The position numbers and the translations under genes are program-made. From DASYTH01 sp035762905 (GTDB taxonomy: Bacteria; Actinomycetota; Actinomycetes; Mycobacteriales; Pseudonocardiaceae): a DNA stretch of 64,000 nucleotides. The notes beneath the pieces were generated by a model. It did no database searches, was not told the origin of the DNA, and worked only from the letters and a program-made list of their open reading frames with translations. Where the stretch lies: positions 1 to 64,000 of the forward strand of contig NZ_DASUCC010000034.1 of the NCBI RefSeq assembly GCF_035762905.1, in the 5' to 3' direction. The first letter of the stretch is position 1. The number at the start of each line of letters is the position of its first letter. Positions 36,614-45,320 of the stretch are shown here, one piece after another.

Positions 36614-36629
36614 GTTACTGGCCAGTACG
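36614..36629. promoter_or_regulatory. palindromic operator ahead of meaA (EMC-type site A)
   Basis: GTTACTGGCCAGTACG; the core TACTGGCCAGTA (36616-36627) is a perfect 12-bp palindrome. It lies 29 nt before the meaA start. It matches four other sites in the window. A TetR-type regulator is inferred, none is encoded here. Confidence 0.6.
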
Positions 36630-36658
36630 CTGGATCGGAGCGTTCCGGGAGGTGTCCG

Positions 36659-38689
36659 ATGCCGTATCCGTCCGACCGTGAGCGGGACCGGCCGTGGGTG
36701 ATGCGCACGTATGCGGGGCACTCCTCGGCGGCCGCTTCGAACGCGCTGTACCGGCGGAACCTGGCCAAGGGGCAGACCGGGTTGTCGGTGGCCTTCGACC
36801 TGCCGACCCAGACGGGGTACGACCCGGACGACGAGTTGGCCAGGGGGGAGGTCGGCAAGGTCGGGGTGCCGGTCAGTCATCTGGGGGACATGCGGGCGTT
36901 GTTCGCCGAGATTCCGCTGGCCGAGGCGAACACCTCGATGACGATCAACGCGCCGGCGATGTGGTTGCTCGCGCTCTACATCACGGTGGCGCAGGAGCAG
37001 GCGGCGGAGCAGGGGCAGGACTGGCACGACGTGGTGGCGCGGCTGTCCGGTACCACGCAGAACGACATCATCAAGGAGTACCTGTCCAGGGGGACCTACG
37101 TGTTCCCGCCGGGGCCGAGCCTGCGGCTGATCACCGACATGGTGGCCTGGACGGTGGCCAACGTGCCGCGCTGGAATCCGATCAACATCTGCAGCTACCA
37201 CCTGCAGGAGGCCGGTGCGACGCCGGTGCAGGAGGTGGCCTACGCGCTGTGTACGGCGATCGCGGTGCTGGACGCGGTCCGCGACTCGGGTCAGGTGCCG
37301 GCCGAGAAGTTCGGTGACGTGGTCGGGCGGATGTCGTTCTTCGTCAACGCGGGCGTGCGGTTCGTCGAGGAGCTGTGCAAGATGCGCGCGTTCACCGAGC
37401 TGTGGGACGAGATCACCCGGGACCGGTACGGCGTTGCCGACCCGAAGCAGCGCCGGTTCCGGTACGGCGTGCAGGTGAACTCGTTGGGGTTGACCGAAGC
37501 CCAGCCGGAGAACAACGTCCAGCGGATCGTGCTGGAGATGCTCGGCGTCAGCCTGTCCCGCACCGCGCGGGCAAGGGCGATCCAGCTGCCGGCGTGGAAC
37601 GAGGCGCTCGGCCTGCCCCGGCCGTGGGACCAGCAGTGGGCGCTGCGCATGCAGCAGGTGCTCGCCTACGAGACGGATCTGTTGGAGTACGAGGACATCT
37701 TCGATGGTTCGCACGTCGTTAAGTCCAAAGTGGACGAGATCGTCGCGGGCGCGAAGGCGGAGATCCAGCGGGTGCAGGACCTTGGCGGCACGGTGGCCGC
37801 GGTGGACAGCGGGTACATGAAGACCCGGCTGGTCGCCTCGCTGGCCGAGCGGCGCGGCCGGATCGAGGCCGGCGAGGAGATCGTCGTCGGGGTGAACCGG
37901 TTCGACACCACCGAGCCGAGCCCGCTGCAGGCCGAGGGCGCCGAGGTGATCCACCAGTCCGACCTGACGGCCGAGCGGCAGGCGGTCGAAGCGATCACCG
38001 CCTGGCGCGCCCGGCGCGATCAGTCCGAAGTGGACAAGACACTGGACGTGTTGCGGGACACCGCGAAGACCGCAACGAACCTGATGGACGCCACCCTGGA
38101 CTGCGCCCGCGCGGGCGTCACCACCGGCGAGTGGGCCGGCGCGCTGCGCGAGGTGTTCGGCGAGTACCGGGCGCCGACCGGGGTCGCCGAGGCCAGCGCC
38201 GGCGGTGCGGCCGGCGCCGGGCTCGCCGAGGTGCGCGAGCTGGTCCGGGCCACCGGGGCCGAGCTGGGGCAGCGGCTGCGCATGCTGGTCGGAAAGCCCG
38301 GCCTGGATGGACATTCCAACGGCGCCGAGCAGATCGCCGTGCGGGCAAGGGACTCCGGCTTCGAGGTGGTGTACCAGGGCATCCGGCTGACCCCGGAGCA
38401 GATCGTGGCAGCGGCGGTGCAGGAGGGCGTGCACGTCGTCGGGCTGTCCATCCTGTCCGGATCGCACCTGGAAGTGGTACCCGCCGTCGTGGCCGGTCTG
38501 CGGGCCGCCGGCGCCGCGGACATTCCGGTCGTGGTCGGCGGAATCGTGCCGCCGGCCGACGCGGCGATCCTTCTTGATCGCGGAGTCGCTAGGGTGTTCA
38601 CGCCCAAGGACTACGAGATGACCCAGATCATGCGCGAGATCGTCGACGTGGTCCGCTCGGCGAACGGGATGGCCACGACACAGGGGTGA
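36659..38689 (+). CDS. meaA: ethylmalonyl-CoA mutase (MeaA/Ecm), B12-dependent
   Basis: 676 aa single-chain mutase that converts (2R)-ethylmalonyl-CoA to (2S)-methylsuccinyl-CoA in the EMC pathway. The substrate domain (about 1-510) carries RTYAGHSSAAASN, GLSVAFDLPTQTGYDPD and the CSYHLQEAGATP segment. The C-terminal B12-binding domain has DxHxxG at LDGHSNGAEQ (Asp550, His552), SILSGSH and VVVGGIVPP. It is closest to Streptomyces MeaA rather than to classical two-subunit methylmalonyl-CoA mutase. GGGAGG precedes the ATG. The next gene starts 3 nt after its stop. Confidence 0.95.
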   Translation: MPYPSDRERDRPWVMRTYAGHSSAAASNALYRRNLAKGQTGLSVAFDLPTQTGYDPDDELARGEVGKVGVPVSHLGDMRALFAEIPLAEANTSMTINAPAMWLLALYITVAQEQAAEQGQDWHDVVARLSGTTQNDIIKEYLSRGTYVFPPGPSLRLITDMVAWTVANVPRWNPINICSYHLQEAGATPVQEVAYALCTAIAVLDAVRDSGQVPAEKFGDVVGRMSFFVNAGVRFVEELCKMRAFTELWDEITRDRYGVADPKQRRFRYGVQVNSLGLTEAQPENNVQRIVLEMLGVSLSRTARARAIQLPAWNEALGLPRPWDQQWALRMQQVLAYETDLLEYEDIFDGSHVVKSKVDEIVAGAKAEIQRVQDLGGTVAAVDSGYMKTRLVASLAERRGRIEAGEEIVVGVNRFDTTEPSPLQAEGAEVIHQSDLTAERQAVEAITAWRARRDQSEVDKTLDVLRDTAKTATNLMDATLDCARAGVTTGEWAGALREVFGEYRAPTGVAEASAGGAAGAGLAEVRELVRATGAELGQRLRMLVGKPGLDGHSNGAEQIAVRARDSGFEVVYQGIRLTPEQIVAAAVQEGVHVVGLSILSGSHLEVVPAVVAGLRAAGAADIPVVVGGIVPPADAAILLDRGVARVFTPKDYEMTQIMREIVDVVRSANGMATTQG

Positions 38690-38692
38690 GCG

Positions 38693-39559
38693 ATGGGCTG
38701 GACACGACGCCAGTTACTCCGAAACTCTCTCGGGTGGGCAGCGGTGGTCGGGTCCGGCGCGGCGCTGTCCGCATGCGCCAAGGCCGTGCCCGGCACCCCG
38801 CGCGCGGCCAGATCCGGCCCGGCCCGTCCGACCAGCTCCCGCCGGCCGGCGCCGCGCCGCATCCGCCTCGGCACCCAGAAGGGGCAGCCGCACGCGGTCG
38901 AGGTCGTCCGGGCCGTTGTGGACGAGTTGGGCATCGACCAGGTCGAGGTGCTCGAGCTCGAGTTCGGCGCGCTCTTCCCGGCGCTGCAGGCCAAGCGGGT
39001 CGACCTGGCCGGCATCCTGTATCCGGGCCAGGTGAGCTGCGGGAGCCTGGTGTGGTCGGCGCCGGATCATGTCGGGCTGTGCGCGCTGGCCGTGCCGGTG
39101 GGAAATCCCAAGGGGTTCAAGACGATCGCCGACGCGGTCGGTGCCGGCGCCAAGATCGCGGTGATGAAGGACCTGCCCGAGCACAAGTTCGTGATCAGGA
39201 CCAAGGTGCCGGCCGGGCAGGTGCTGGCCATTCCCGGGCCGGTCGAGATGCTCAAGGCGGTCGAGCGGGGTGAGGCCGCCTGCGCGGCGTTCAGCGACAT
39301 CGGGTTGCGCAGCCTGGCCAAGGCGGACCTCGCCGAGGTGGAGGTGACCGCGCCGTTCACCCTCGAGGGCGAGCCGCCGGTGGCCGGCGCGTACGCCTTC
39401 GGCAGCGACGTGGACAAGGAGCTGGTGGCCGGCTTCGACAAGGAGCTGCGCAGCCTGCAGTCGTCCGGGCGGTGGCTCAAGCTGGCCGAGCCGAGCGGTT
39501 TCATCAAGGAGAACCTGCCGCCGGCCGACCTGCGCACCGAGGACCTCTGCGCCCGCTGA
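38693..39559 (+). CDS. Tat-exported lipoprotein, extracellular solute-binding protein (family 3-like)
   Basis: 288 aa. Tat motif TRRQLLRNS at 4-12, hydrophobic core, then lipobox LSAC (Cys27). A Pro/Arg/Ser linker is followed by a periplasmic-binding-type domain (about 55-280, with RIRLGTQKGQ and AKIAVMKDLPEHKF). The ligand is unknown; relatives bind amino acids or similar polar solutes. No ABC permease or ATPase is near, and it sits 3 bp behind meaA, so it is probably cotranscribed with a CoA mutase, an odd pairing. Confidence 0.8.
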   Translation: MGWTRRQLLRNSLGWAAVVGSGAALSACAKAVPGTPRAARSGPARPTSSRRPAPRRIRLGTQKGQPHAVEVVRAVVDELGIDQVEVLELEFGALFPALQAKRVDLAGILYPGQVSCGSLVWSAPDHVGLCALAVPVGNPKGFKTIADAVGAGAKIAVMKDLPEHKFVIRTKVPAGQVLAIPGPVEMLKAVERGEAACAAFSDIGLRSLAKADLAEVEVTAPFTLEGEPPVAGAYAFGSDVDKELVAGFDKELRSLQSSGRWLKLAEPSGFIKENLPPADLRTEDLCAR

Positions 39560-39578
39560 GCGGGGGTACCGTGCAGTG

Positions 39579-40352
39579 ATGGGCGACCACCAGCACATCA
39601 CCGTCAAGCGGGAGAACGGCACGGTCCGGATCACGATGAACCGGCCGGCCCGGCGCAACACGCTGACCGAGGAGCACCTGGCCGAGCTGCTCGCCGCGTT
39701 CCGCGCCGCGGGTGCCTCGGACGCGACCGGGATCGTGCTCGCCGGCGAGGGCCCGGTGTTCTCCGCCGGCCACGACTTCGCCGACGTCGCCGGGCGGGAC
39801 CTGGTCGGGGTGCGCGCGCTGCTGACCCTGTGCACCGAGCTGATGCGCACCGTCCAGTCGGTTCCCCAGGTCGTGGTGGCCCGGGTGCACGGCCTGGCCA
39901 CCGCCGCCGGCTGCCAGCTGGTGGCCTCGTGCGACCTCGCCGTCGCCGCCGAGTCCGCCGGCTTTGCCCTCCCGGGCGGCAAGGCCGGCTGGTTCTGCCA
40001 CACCCCGGCGGTCCCGGTGGCCCGCTCGATCGGCCGCAAACGCCTGATGGAGCTGGTGCTCACCGGCGACGCCGTGGACGCCCGCACCGCGCTCGACTGG
40101 GGCCTGGTCAACGCGGTGGTCCCGGACGCCGAGCTGGACGACGCCGTCGACGCCCTGCTCGCCCGCGCCACCCGCGGCAGCCGGGCCAGCAAGGCGCTCG
40201 GCAAACACACCATCTATGCCCAGCTCGACCGCCCGGAAGCCGACGCCTACCAGATCGCGCTTGAGGTCATGGCCGCCGCGGCGCAGCTCCCCGGCGCCCG
40301 CGAGGGCATGGCCGCCTTCCTGGAGAAGCGCACCCCCGTCTGGCCCGACTGA
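39579..40352 (+). CDS. enoyl-CoA hydratase/isomerase family protein (ECHDC3-like)
   Basis: 257 aa crotonase fold, ATG at 39579. The oxyanion-hole segment FSAGHDF and the helix GLATAAGCQLVASCDLAVA resemble the ECHDC3 group, as does the C-terminal FLEKRTPVW. The two glutamates used by true hydratases are replaced (Gln in GCQL, Gly in PGGKAG), so ordinary hydratase activity is doubtful. The CoA-binding fold looks intact. The substrate is unknown. It follows the lipoprotein gene by 19 bp. Confidence 0.88.
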   Translation: MGDHQHITVKRENGTVRITMNRPARRNTLTEEHLAELLAAFRAAGASDATGIVLAGEGPVFSAGHDFADVAGRDLVGVRALLTLCTELMRTVQSVPQVVVARVHGLATAAGCQLVASCDLAVAAESAGFALPGGKAGWFCHTPAVPVARSIGRKRLMELVLTGDAVDARTALDWGLVNAVVPDAELDDAVDALLARATRGSRASKALGKHTIYAQLDRPEADAYQIALEVMAAAAQLPGAREGMAAFLEKRTPVWPD

Positions 40353-40569
40353 ACGCGGTCGCGCCGTACCACCTGTCCACAACGCCACGAGCTGTCCACA
40401 CCCAAGATCATCTCCCCCCGCCCCGGCACCCCCACCCGATACGCTGGAGCAGGGCTCGCCCCCCGGGACGGGTGGGGGCTGTCCTCTTGTTGGCGGCGCC
40501 TTTTTGTTGGGGTGGGGGCGGTCCTTTTGTTGGCGGCGCCTTTGTTGGGGTGGGCGTTTCTGTTGGGGC
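40353..40569. repeat. intergenic stretch with G-rich direct repeats
   Basis: Between two convergent genes. A 40-bp unit (40481-40520) beginning GTCCTCTTGTTGGCGGCGCC is repeated with small changes at 40521-40556, and a fragment (TGTTGGGG) follows to 40568. GGGG runs make G-quadruplex formation possible on the plus strand. No gene is seen. It may act as a transcription end region. Confidence 0.6.
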
Positions 40570-41118
40570 TCATGGCTTGGGTGGGCTGGTGGTTCGTTCG
40601 CGGAGCAGCAGGAGGGTGTAGGCGGCGATCGACTGGGCGTCGGTGATGTCGGCGTGGGTGATCATGGTTTCCAGCTCGGTGCGGCTGAACCAGGCGCAGC
40701 GCATGTCCTGTTCCTCGTGCTCACGCTGGGGTGGGCCCTCGGTCAGGCCGGTGGCCAGGAACACCCGGCCGCGTTGGCTGGACATGCCGGGGGCCACGTC
40801 GAGCAGGCCGATCTCCTCGATGCACCGGGCGGCCAGGCCGGTCTCCTCGCGCAGCTCCCGGGCGGCGAGCTGGACCGGGTCGGTGTCGGCCCGGTGCGGC
40901 GCGGTGCCCTGCGGGAACTCCCAGCGGCGCAGGCCGAGCGGGTAGCGGAACTGCTCGACCAGCATGAACCGCGCGCCGTCGTAGGGCAGCACCAGCGCGT
41001 AGTCCGGCTTGTCGACCACGCCGTAGACCCCGGCCGAACCGTCCGGCCGCCGGATCGCGTCCTCGCGGACCGTCATCCACGCGTTCTGGTAGACCTGCCG
41101 CGAGTCGAGGGCTTCCAT
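40570..41118 (-). CDS. Nudix hydrolase (ADP-ribose pyrophosphatase-like)
   Basis: 182 aa. The Nudix box core reads AARELREETGLA, preceded by WEFPQGTAPHRADTD. The spacing from Gly to RELREE is two residues longer than the textbook pattern and the first Glu is Asp. Overall it resembles NUDIX proteins that cleave ADP-ribose or nucleotide sugars. It diverges from nucS, with 37 bp between starts, so the two share a promoter region. Confidence 0.87.
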   Translation of the reverse strand: MEALDSRQVYQNAWMTVREDAIRRPDGSAGVYGVVDKPDYALVLPYDGARFMLVEQFRYPLGLRRWEFPQGTAPHRADTDPVQLAARELREETGLAARCIEEIGLLDVAPGMSSQRGRVFLATGLTEGPPQREHEEQDMRCAWFSRTELETMITHADITDAQSIAAYTLLLLRERTTSPPKP

Positions 41119-41155
41119 GCCAGCGATCCTGCCCGAGCCGGATAACCTGCCTGCC

Positions 41156-41815
41156 GTGCGCCTCGTGATCGCTCGCTGCCAGGTCGACTACGCCGGGCGG
41201 CTCACCGCCCACCTGCCGATGGCCACCCGTCTGCTGCTGGTCAAGGCGGACGGCTCGGTGTCGGTGCACTCCGACGACCGCGCCTACAAGCCGCTCAACT
41301 GGATGAGCCCGCCGTGCTGGCTGACCGAGGCCCCGGGCACCTGGACCGTGCAGAACAAGGCCGGCGAGCAGCTGATCATCGGCATCGAGGAGATCCTGCA
41401 CGACTCGGCGCACGACCTCGGCGTCGAGCCGGGCCTGGTCAAGGACGGCGTCGAGGCCCACCTGCAGGCGCTGCTGGCCGAGCACATCGCCACCCTCGGC
41501 GACGGCTGGTCGCTGATCCGCCGCGAGTACCCCACGGCCATCGGCCCGGTGGACATCCTCTGCCGGGATCACACCGGCGCCACGGTCGCTGTCGAGATCA
41601 AGCGCCGCGGCGAGCTGGACGGCGTCGAGCAGCTCACCCGCTACCTCGACCTGCTCAACCGCGACCCGCTGATCGCTCCCGTGCACGGCGTCTTCGCCGC
41701 CCAGCAGATCAAACCCCAGGCCCGCACCCTCGCCGAGGACCGCGGCATCCGCTGCGTCACCCTCGACTACGACCAGCTCCGCGGCCTGGAAAGCGCCGAC
41801 CTGCGGCTGTTCTGA
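41156..41815 (+). CDS. nucS: mismatch-specific endonuclease NucS/EndoMS
   Basis: 219 aa from the GTG at 41156 (VRLVIARCQVDYAGRL). An N-terminal DNA-binding beta domain is followed by a RecB-like nuclease domain with the catalytic GPVDILCRD and VAVEIKRRGE segments. NucS cleaves mismatched DNA and, in actinobacteria, replaces MutS-MutL mismatch repair, acting with the beta clamp. The C-terminus (ESADLRLF) carries the clamp-binding type end. Confidence 0.95.
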   Translation: MRLVIARCQVDYAGRLTAHLPMATRLLLVKADGSVSVHSDDRAYKPLNWMSPPCWLTEAPGTWTVQNKAGEQLIIGIEEILHDSAHDLGVEPGLVKDGVEAHLQALLAEHIATLGDGWSLIRREYPTAIGPVDILCRDHTGATVAVEIKRRGELDGVEQLTRYLDLLNRDPLIAPVHGVFAAQQIKPQARTLAEDRGIRCVTLDYDQLRGLESADLRLF

Positions 41816-41821
41816 GCGTCG

Positions 41822-43264
41822 TCAGGAAGGCTCGACAACGAGCGCCTCCTCGGCGTGCGGGGTCATCCGAAGGACGAACTGGTAGCCGAACAGGGTCGGC
41901 CGGGCACTCACCAGGCGGTCGTCGACCCGGCGCACCGCGCGCAGCGCGGGACCGTCCCCCGGTGAGACCACGCCGAGCGGCAGGCCGGTGGCCCGCTCCT
42001 CGAGCACGTCGAACCCGCACGAGTTGACCAGCCGGCGCAGGGTCGCCCGGGTGAAGAAGCGCAGATGGGTGTCGTCGAGGATGCCGCGCCGGTCATAGCC
42101 GAACAGCCCAAGCGCGGTCCGCGCCCGGGGGTACCAGTGCCCGAAGTTCGGCACCGACAGCACGACCTGCCCGCCGACCCGCAGGACGCGCAGGATCTCC
42201 CGCAGGATGTGCGCGGGGCTCGGCAGGTGCTCGATGACGTCGCCCGCGATGACCACGTCGAAGTCCCGGCCGGCCTCGTCCGGGATGCCCCGGGACAGGT
42301 CGGCCCGCACGAAGTCGTTCACCCGCTCGACCACGCCGGGAACCTCGATGGCGTCGACACCGGTGACGTGATGACCGGCCGCCCGCACCCGCTCGGCCAG
42401 CAGACCCCCGGAACAGCCGATGTCGAGAACCTTCGACGGTTTCAGGCCGGCCAGCATGTCCAGCATGACCGCATGAGAGGTGCCGTCGCCCTCCTTGAAG
42501 GCGTACTCGTCCGGCGTCGGGATCCACTCGGACACGCCGAACCCCTTGGCCGCCAACCGGTACTCGAGGACGTCCCGCACGACGTCCCTGGCGTAGCGCA
42601 ATCCGTTGACGTAGCAGATCTCGCTGCCGTAGTAGGTCGGGATCGGGATCTCGACGATCCGTTTCCCGGCGTGCACCAGCTGGACGATGATCTGCGTGTC
42701 GAAGTCGAAGCCGTCGCTGTTGTGCTCGAACGGCAGCTCGCGCAGGGCCGCGAGGCGGTAGGCCCGGTACCCCGAGTGGAACTCGGTGAGGTTGGTGCCG
42801 AGCACACCGTTCTCGAACCGGGTGAGGATCCGGTTGCCGAGGCGTTTGTACAGCGGCATGCCGCCGCGCCGGGCCGCGCCGGTGGTCATCATGCGGGAGC
42901 CGAACACCGCGTCGCACTCGCCGCGGACCAGCGGTGCCACCATCTGCGGCAGCAGCTCCGGCGCGTACTGCCCGTCGCCGTGCAGCAGCACCACGATGTC
43001 CAGGCCGCGCCGCATGGCCAGCTGGTAGGCGGCCTTCTGGTTGCCGCCGTAGCCGAGGTTCTTGGTGTGCCGGACGACCAGGGTGGCCGGAGTGTCCACA
43101 CGGGACGCCCAGCTCAGGCCGTGGCTGGCGGTGTCGTCGTGGCTGGCGTCGTCGAGGACGATGACCTCGGCGATCTGGTCCCGGAAGTCCTTCGGGATCC
43201 GGTCCAGGGTCGCCGAGAGCGTCGACGCGGCGTTGTAGGCGACGACCAGGATGCCGATCCGCAC
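41822..43264 (-). CDS. GT2 glycosyltransferase fused to a SAM-dependent methyltransferase
   Basis: 480 aa. The N-terminal GT-A domain (1 to about 225) has the GT2 start ILVVAYNAASTLSATLDRIP, the nucleotide-sugar aspartates DDASHD and LHGDGQY, and HSGYRAYR. A C-terminal class I methyltransferase (about 255-475) has VLDIGCSGGLLAERV and DVVIAGDVIEHLPSP. Such fusions act on polyprenyl-phosphate sugars or polysaccharides. It is divergent from the AftA-like gene, suggesting a shared cell-envelope role. The acceptor is unknown. Confidence 0.85.
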   Translation of the reverse strand: MRIGILVVAYNAASTLSATLDRIPKDFRDQIAEVIVLDDASHDDTASHGLSWASRVDTPATLVVRHTKNLGYGGNQKAAYQLAMRRGLDIVVLLHGDGQYAPELLPQMVAPLVRGECDAVFGSRMMTTGAARRGGMPLYKRLGNRILTRFENGVLGTNLTEFHSGYRAYRLAALRELPFEHNSDGFDFDTQIIVQLVHAGKRIVEIPIPTYYGSEICYVNGLRYARDVVRDVLEYRLAAKGFGVSEWIPTPDEYAFKEGDGTSHAVMLDMLAGLKPSKVLDIGCSGGLLAERVRAAGHHVTGVDAIEVPGVVERVNDFVRADLSRGIPDEAGRDFDVVIAGDVIEHLPSPAHILREILRVLRVGGQVVLSVPNFGHWYPRARTALGLFGYDRRGILDDTHLRFFTRATLRRLVNSCGFDVLEERATGLPLGVVSPGDGPALRAVRRVDDRLVSARPTLFGYQFVLRMTPHAEEALVVEPS

Positions 43265-43422
43265 CAGCTACCCCCATGTGATCGGAAACCGCACGCACGG
43301 TGAACGTGGGTCGCATCCGCACAAACACGGCCGGGAACTGATCGCACGGCGGCGAACATCCACCCTTTCGGTTGTCACCTAATCAAATTCTAACCACTAC
43401 TGGCTGTGGTTTACTGCGCGCC

Positions 43423-45315
43423 ATGTCCGATCCGGCGAACAGCGTGGCCGCGGAGCGTGTCCCGGCGCCGGCATCCGACACCGCGGACGGCGGGTCCGGC
43501 CGGCACCGGTGGTTTCGCCGGCTGGTCACGTCTCCGGGGACGATCGCGGTCGGCACCTGGGCGGTGGCGCTGCCGTTCGCGTTCCTGATCCCGCGGCTGC
43601 TCGACCTCAACCCGTTCACCGCGCGGGGCGCGTTCCTGCCGGTCGCGGCCGGCGCGGTGCTGCTGGTCGCGGTCACCGCGCTGGCCTGGTGGCGCGGGGC
43701 AGGCGAAGCGATTCCGGCCGTCGCCGCCGGACTGTTCGGCGCCTGGGTTGCGCTGATGTTCCGGGCCTGGCTCGCCGGGACACCGCACGGCACCACCGGG
43801 CTGGCCGGCGACCGGGTCCGGGTGGCGGCGGCGGCGACCCGCTACGCCGTGACCCCGTGGTTCGCCGACCACTTCGTCGAGGAGTTGCCGCCGGAGTACC
43901 CGCCGCTGTATCCGTGGCTGACCGGCCGGCTCGCGGCTCTGCTCGACGTGCCCGCCTGGCGCCTGCTGGGGTTCGTGGAAGTCGGCGTCCTGTCGCTGTC
44001 GGTCGTGGTCGCGTTCCTGATGTGGTGCCGGCTGGCGCCGGCCGCGCTCGCGTTCCCGCTCAGCGCCATCTCGATCCCGCTGCAGGGTGATCCGCGCAAG
44101 GCGTTCGCCGTGATCACGCTCGTGGTCTTCGTGCCGTGGGTGATCTCGGCGTTCACCGAGCCGCCGCGCGGCCGCCTGCACTGGCTGCCGGCCGGGATCA
44201 TCGGCGGTCTGATCATGCTGACCTACAACGGCTGGTTCCTGTTCGCCGGGTTCGGCGTGTTCGTCCTGATCTTCGTGACCTGGCGCCGGTCCGCCGAGCG
44301 GGGCCGGTACGTCCGGCACGTCCTGTTGCTCGGTGCCACGGCCTTCGTGGTGTCGGCTCCGTTCCTGGTGCCGTACTTCGGCACCGCGCTGACCCAGGGC
44401 GGTGAGTTGCTGAGCGACCTGTGGGCTCCGGGCGAGATCGCCGACAACGGGTTCCCGTTCCTCGAGCCGACGCTGATGGGTGCGCTGCAACTGGCCGGGC
44501 TGGCCGGGCTGCTGTGGTACCGCGGGCGGTTCTGGTGGTCCGGGCCGATGCTGTACCTGGTCCTCGGGGCCTACGCCTGGTGGCTGGTGCAGGGCGTCCG
44601 GTTCGTGTTCACCGGGCACACCGGGCTGTTCTACTACGCGTTCCTGATCTCTGCGACCGTGATGCTGCTCGCCGCGGTGCTGACGCTGGCCACGGCCGCG
44701 CCGGCGCTGGTCCGCAAGCTCCAACTGGTCCGGCCACCCCGGTCCGGCGTGGTGGCCGTGGCGTTGCTGATGGTGTGGCTCGGTTTCACCTACAGCCAGG
44801 ACTGGCGCCCGGGAGCCGGGACGACCACGTTCAACGACTACGCCACCTGGGCCCACCTCGAGCCGCTGCCGGACTGCCGGTATCCCAAGTACGCCCCGCA
44901 GGACGGACGGTTCCCCTGCTACCCGGTGGAGCTGATCAGGACCGAGGTGGAGCAGGTGCGCGGCACGGGGGACCGCCCGCACACGCTGGCCACCAACGAG
45001 CGGCTCTTTGCCTACCTGCCATGGCGCGGCTACATGGGCATGGACCAGACTTCGGCCAACACGCTGGTGCGCTGGGATTCCCGCAACGCCGAGCTCGGCC
45101 GGCTGGCGTCGATCACCGACCCGGCCGAGTTCGCCCGGGCCACCGCCGACACCGCGTTCGGCCCGATCGACGTGTTCGTCCTGTACAGCCCCGAACCAGG
45201 CTCCTGGAAAATCCTGAACCACACCTTCGGCCCCCAGCAGTTCGACCCCGCCATCTGGTCGGTCACCGAACTCGAGCCCCACCAACTCGTCGTCATCACC
45301 CGCCGCCCGTCCTGA
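43423..45315 (+). CDS. aftA: AftA-like galactan arabinofuranosyltransferase (GT85)
   Basis: 630 aa, about 11 membrane helices plus a C-terminal extracytoplasmic domain (about 470-630). The first loop carries the family segment GDRVRVAAAATRYAVTPW followed by ELPPEYPPLYPWL. AftA primes arabinan on the galactan of arabinogalactan using decaprenyl-phosphoryl arabinose. The resemblance is good but distant, and no emb genes are nearby, so a different arabinosyl acceptor is possible. The upstream gap is AT-rich, with a possible -35 TTGTCA at 43372. Confidence 0.75.
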   Translation: MSDPANSVAAERVPAPASDTADGGSGRHRWFRRLVTSPGTIAVGTWAVALPFAFLIPRLLDLNPFTARGAFLPVAAGAVLLVAVTALAWWRGAGEAIPAVAAGLFGAWVALMFRAWLAGTPHGTTGLAGDRVRVAAAATRYAVTPWFADHFVEELPPEYPPLYPWLTGRLAALLDVPAWRLLGFVEVGVLSLSVVVAFLMWCRLAPAALAFPLSAISIPLQGDPRKAFAVITLVVFVPWVISAFTEPPRGRLHWLPAGIIGGLIMLTYNGWFLFAGFGVFVLIFVTWRRSAERGRYVRHVLLLGATAFVVSAPFLVPYFGTALTQGGELLSDLWAPGEIADNGFPFLEPTLMGALQLAGLAGLLWYRGRFWWSGPMLYLVLGAYAWWLVQGVRFVFTGHTGLFYYAFLISATVMLLAAVLTLATAAPALVRKLQLVRPPRSGVVAVALLMVWLGFTYSQDWRPGAGTTTFNDYATWAHLEPLPDCRYPKYAPQDGRFPCYPVELIRTEVEQVRGTGDRPHTLATNERLFAYLPWRGYMGMDQTSANTLVRWDSRNAELGRLASITDPAEFARATADTAFGPIDVFVLYSPEPGSWKILNHTFGPQQFDPAIWSVTELEPHQLVVITRRPS

Positions 45316-45320
45316 ACGGG

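Noticed and set aside
36565..36658. Cobalamin riboswitch ahead of the B12-dependent meaA
   Set aside because: The leader is under 100 bp and I see no B12-box-like sequence or multi-stem fold.
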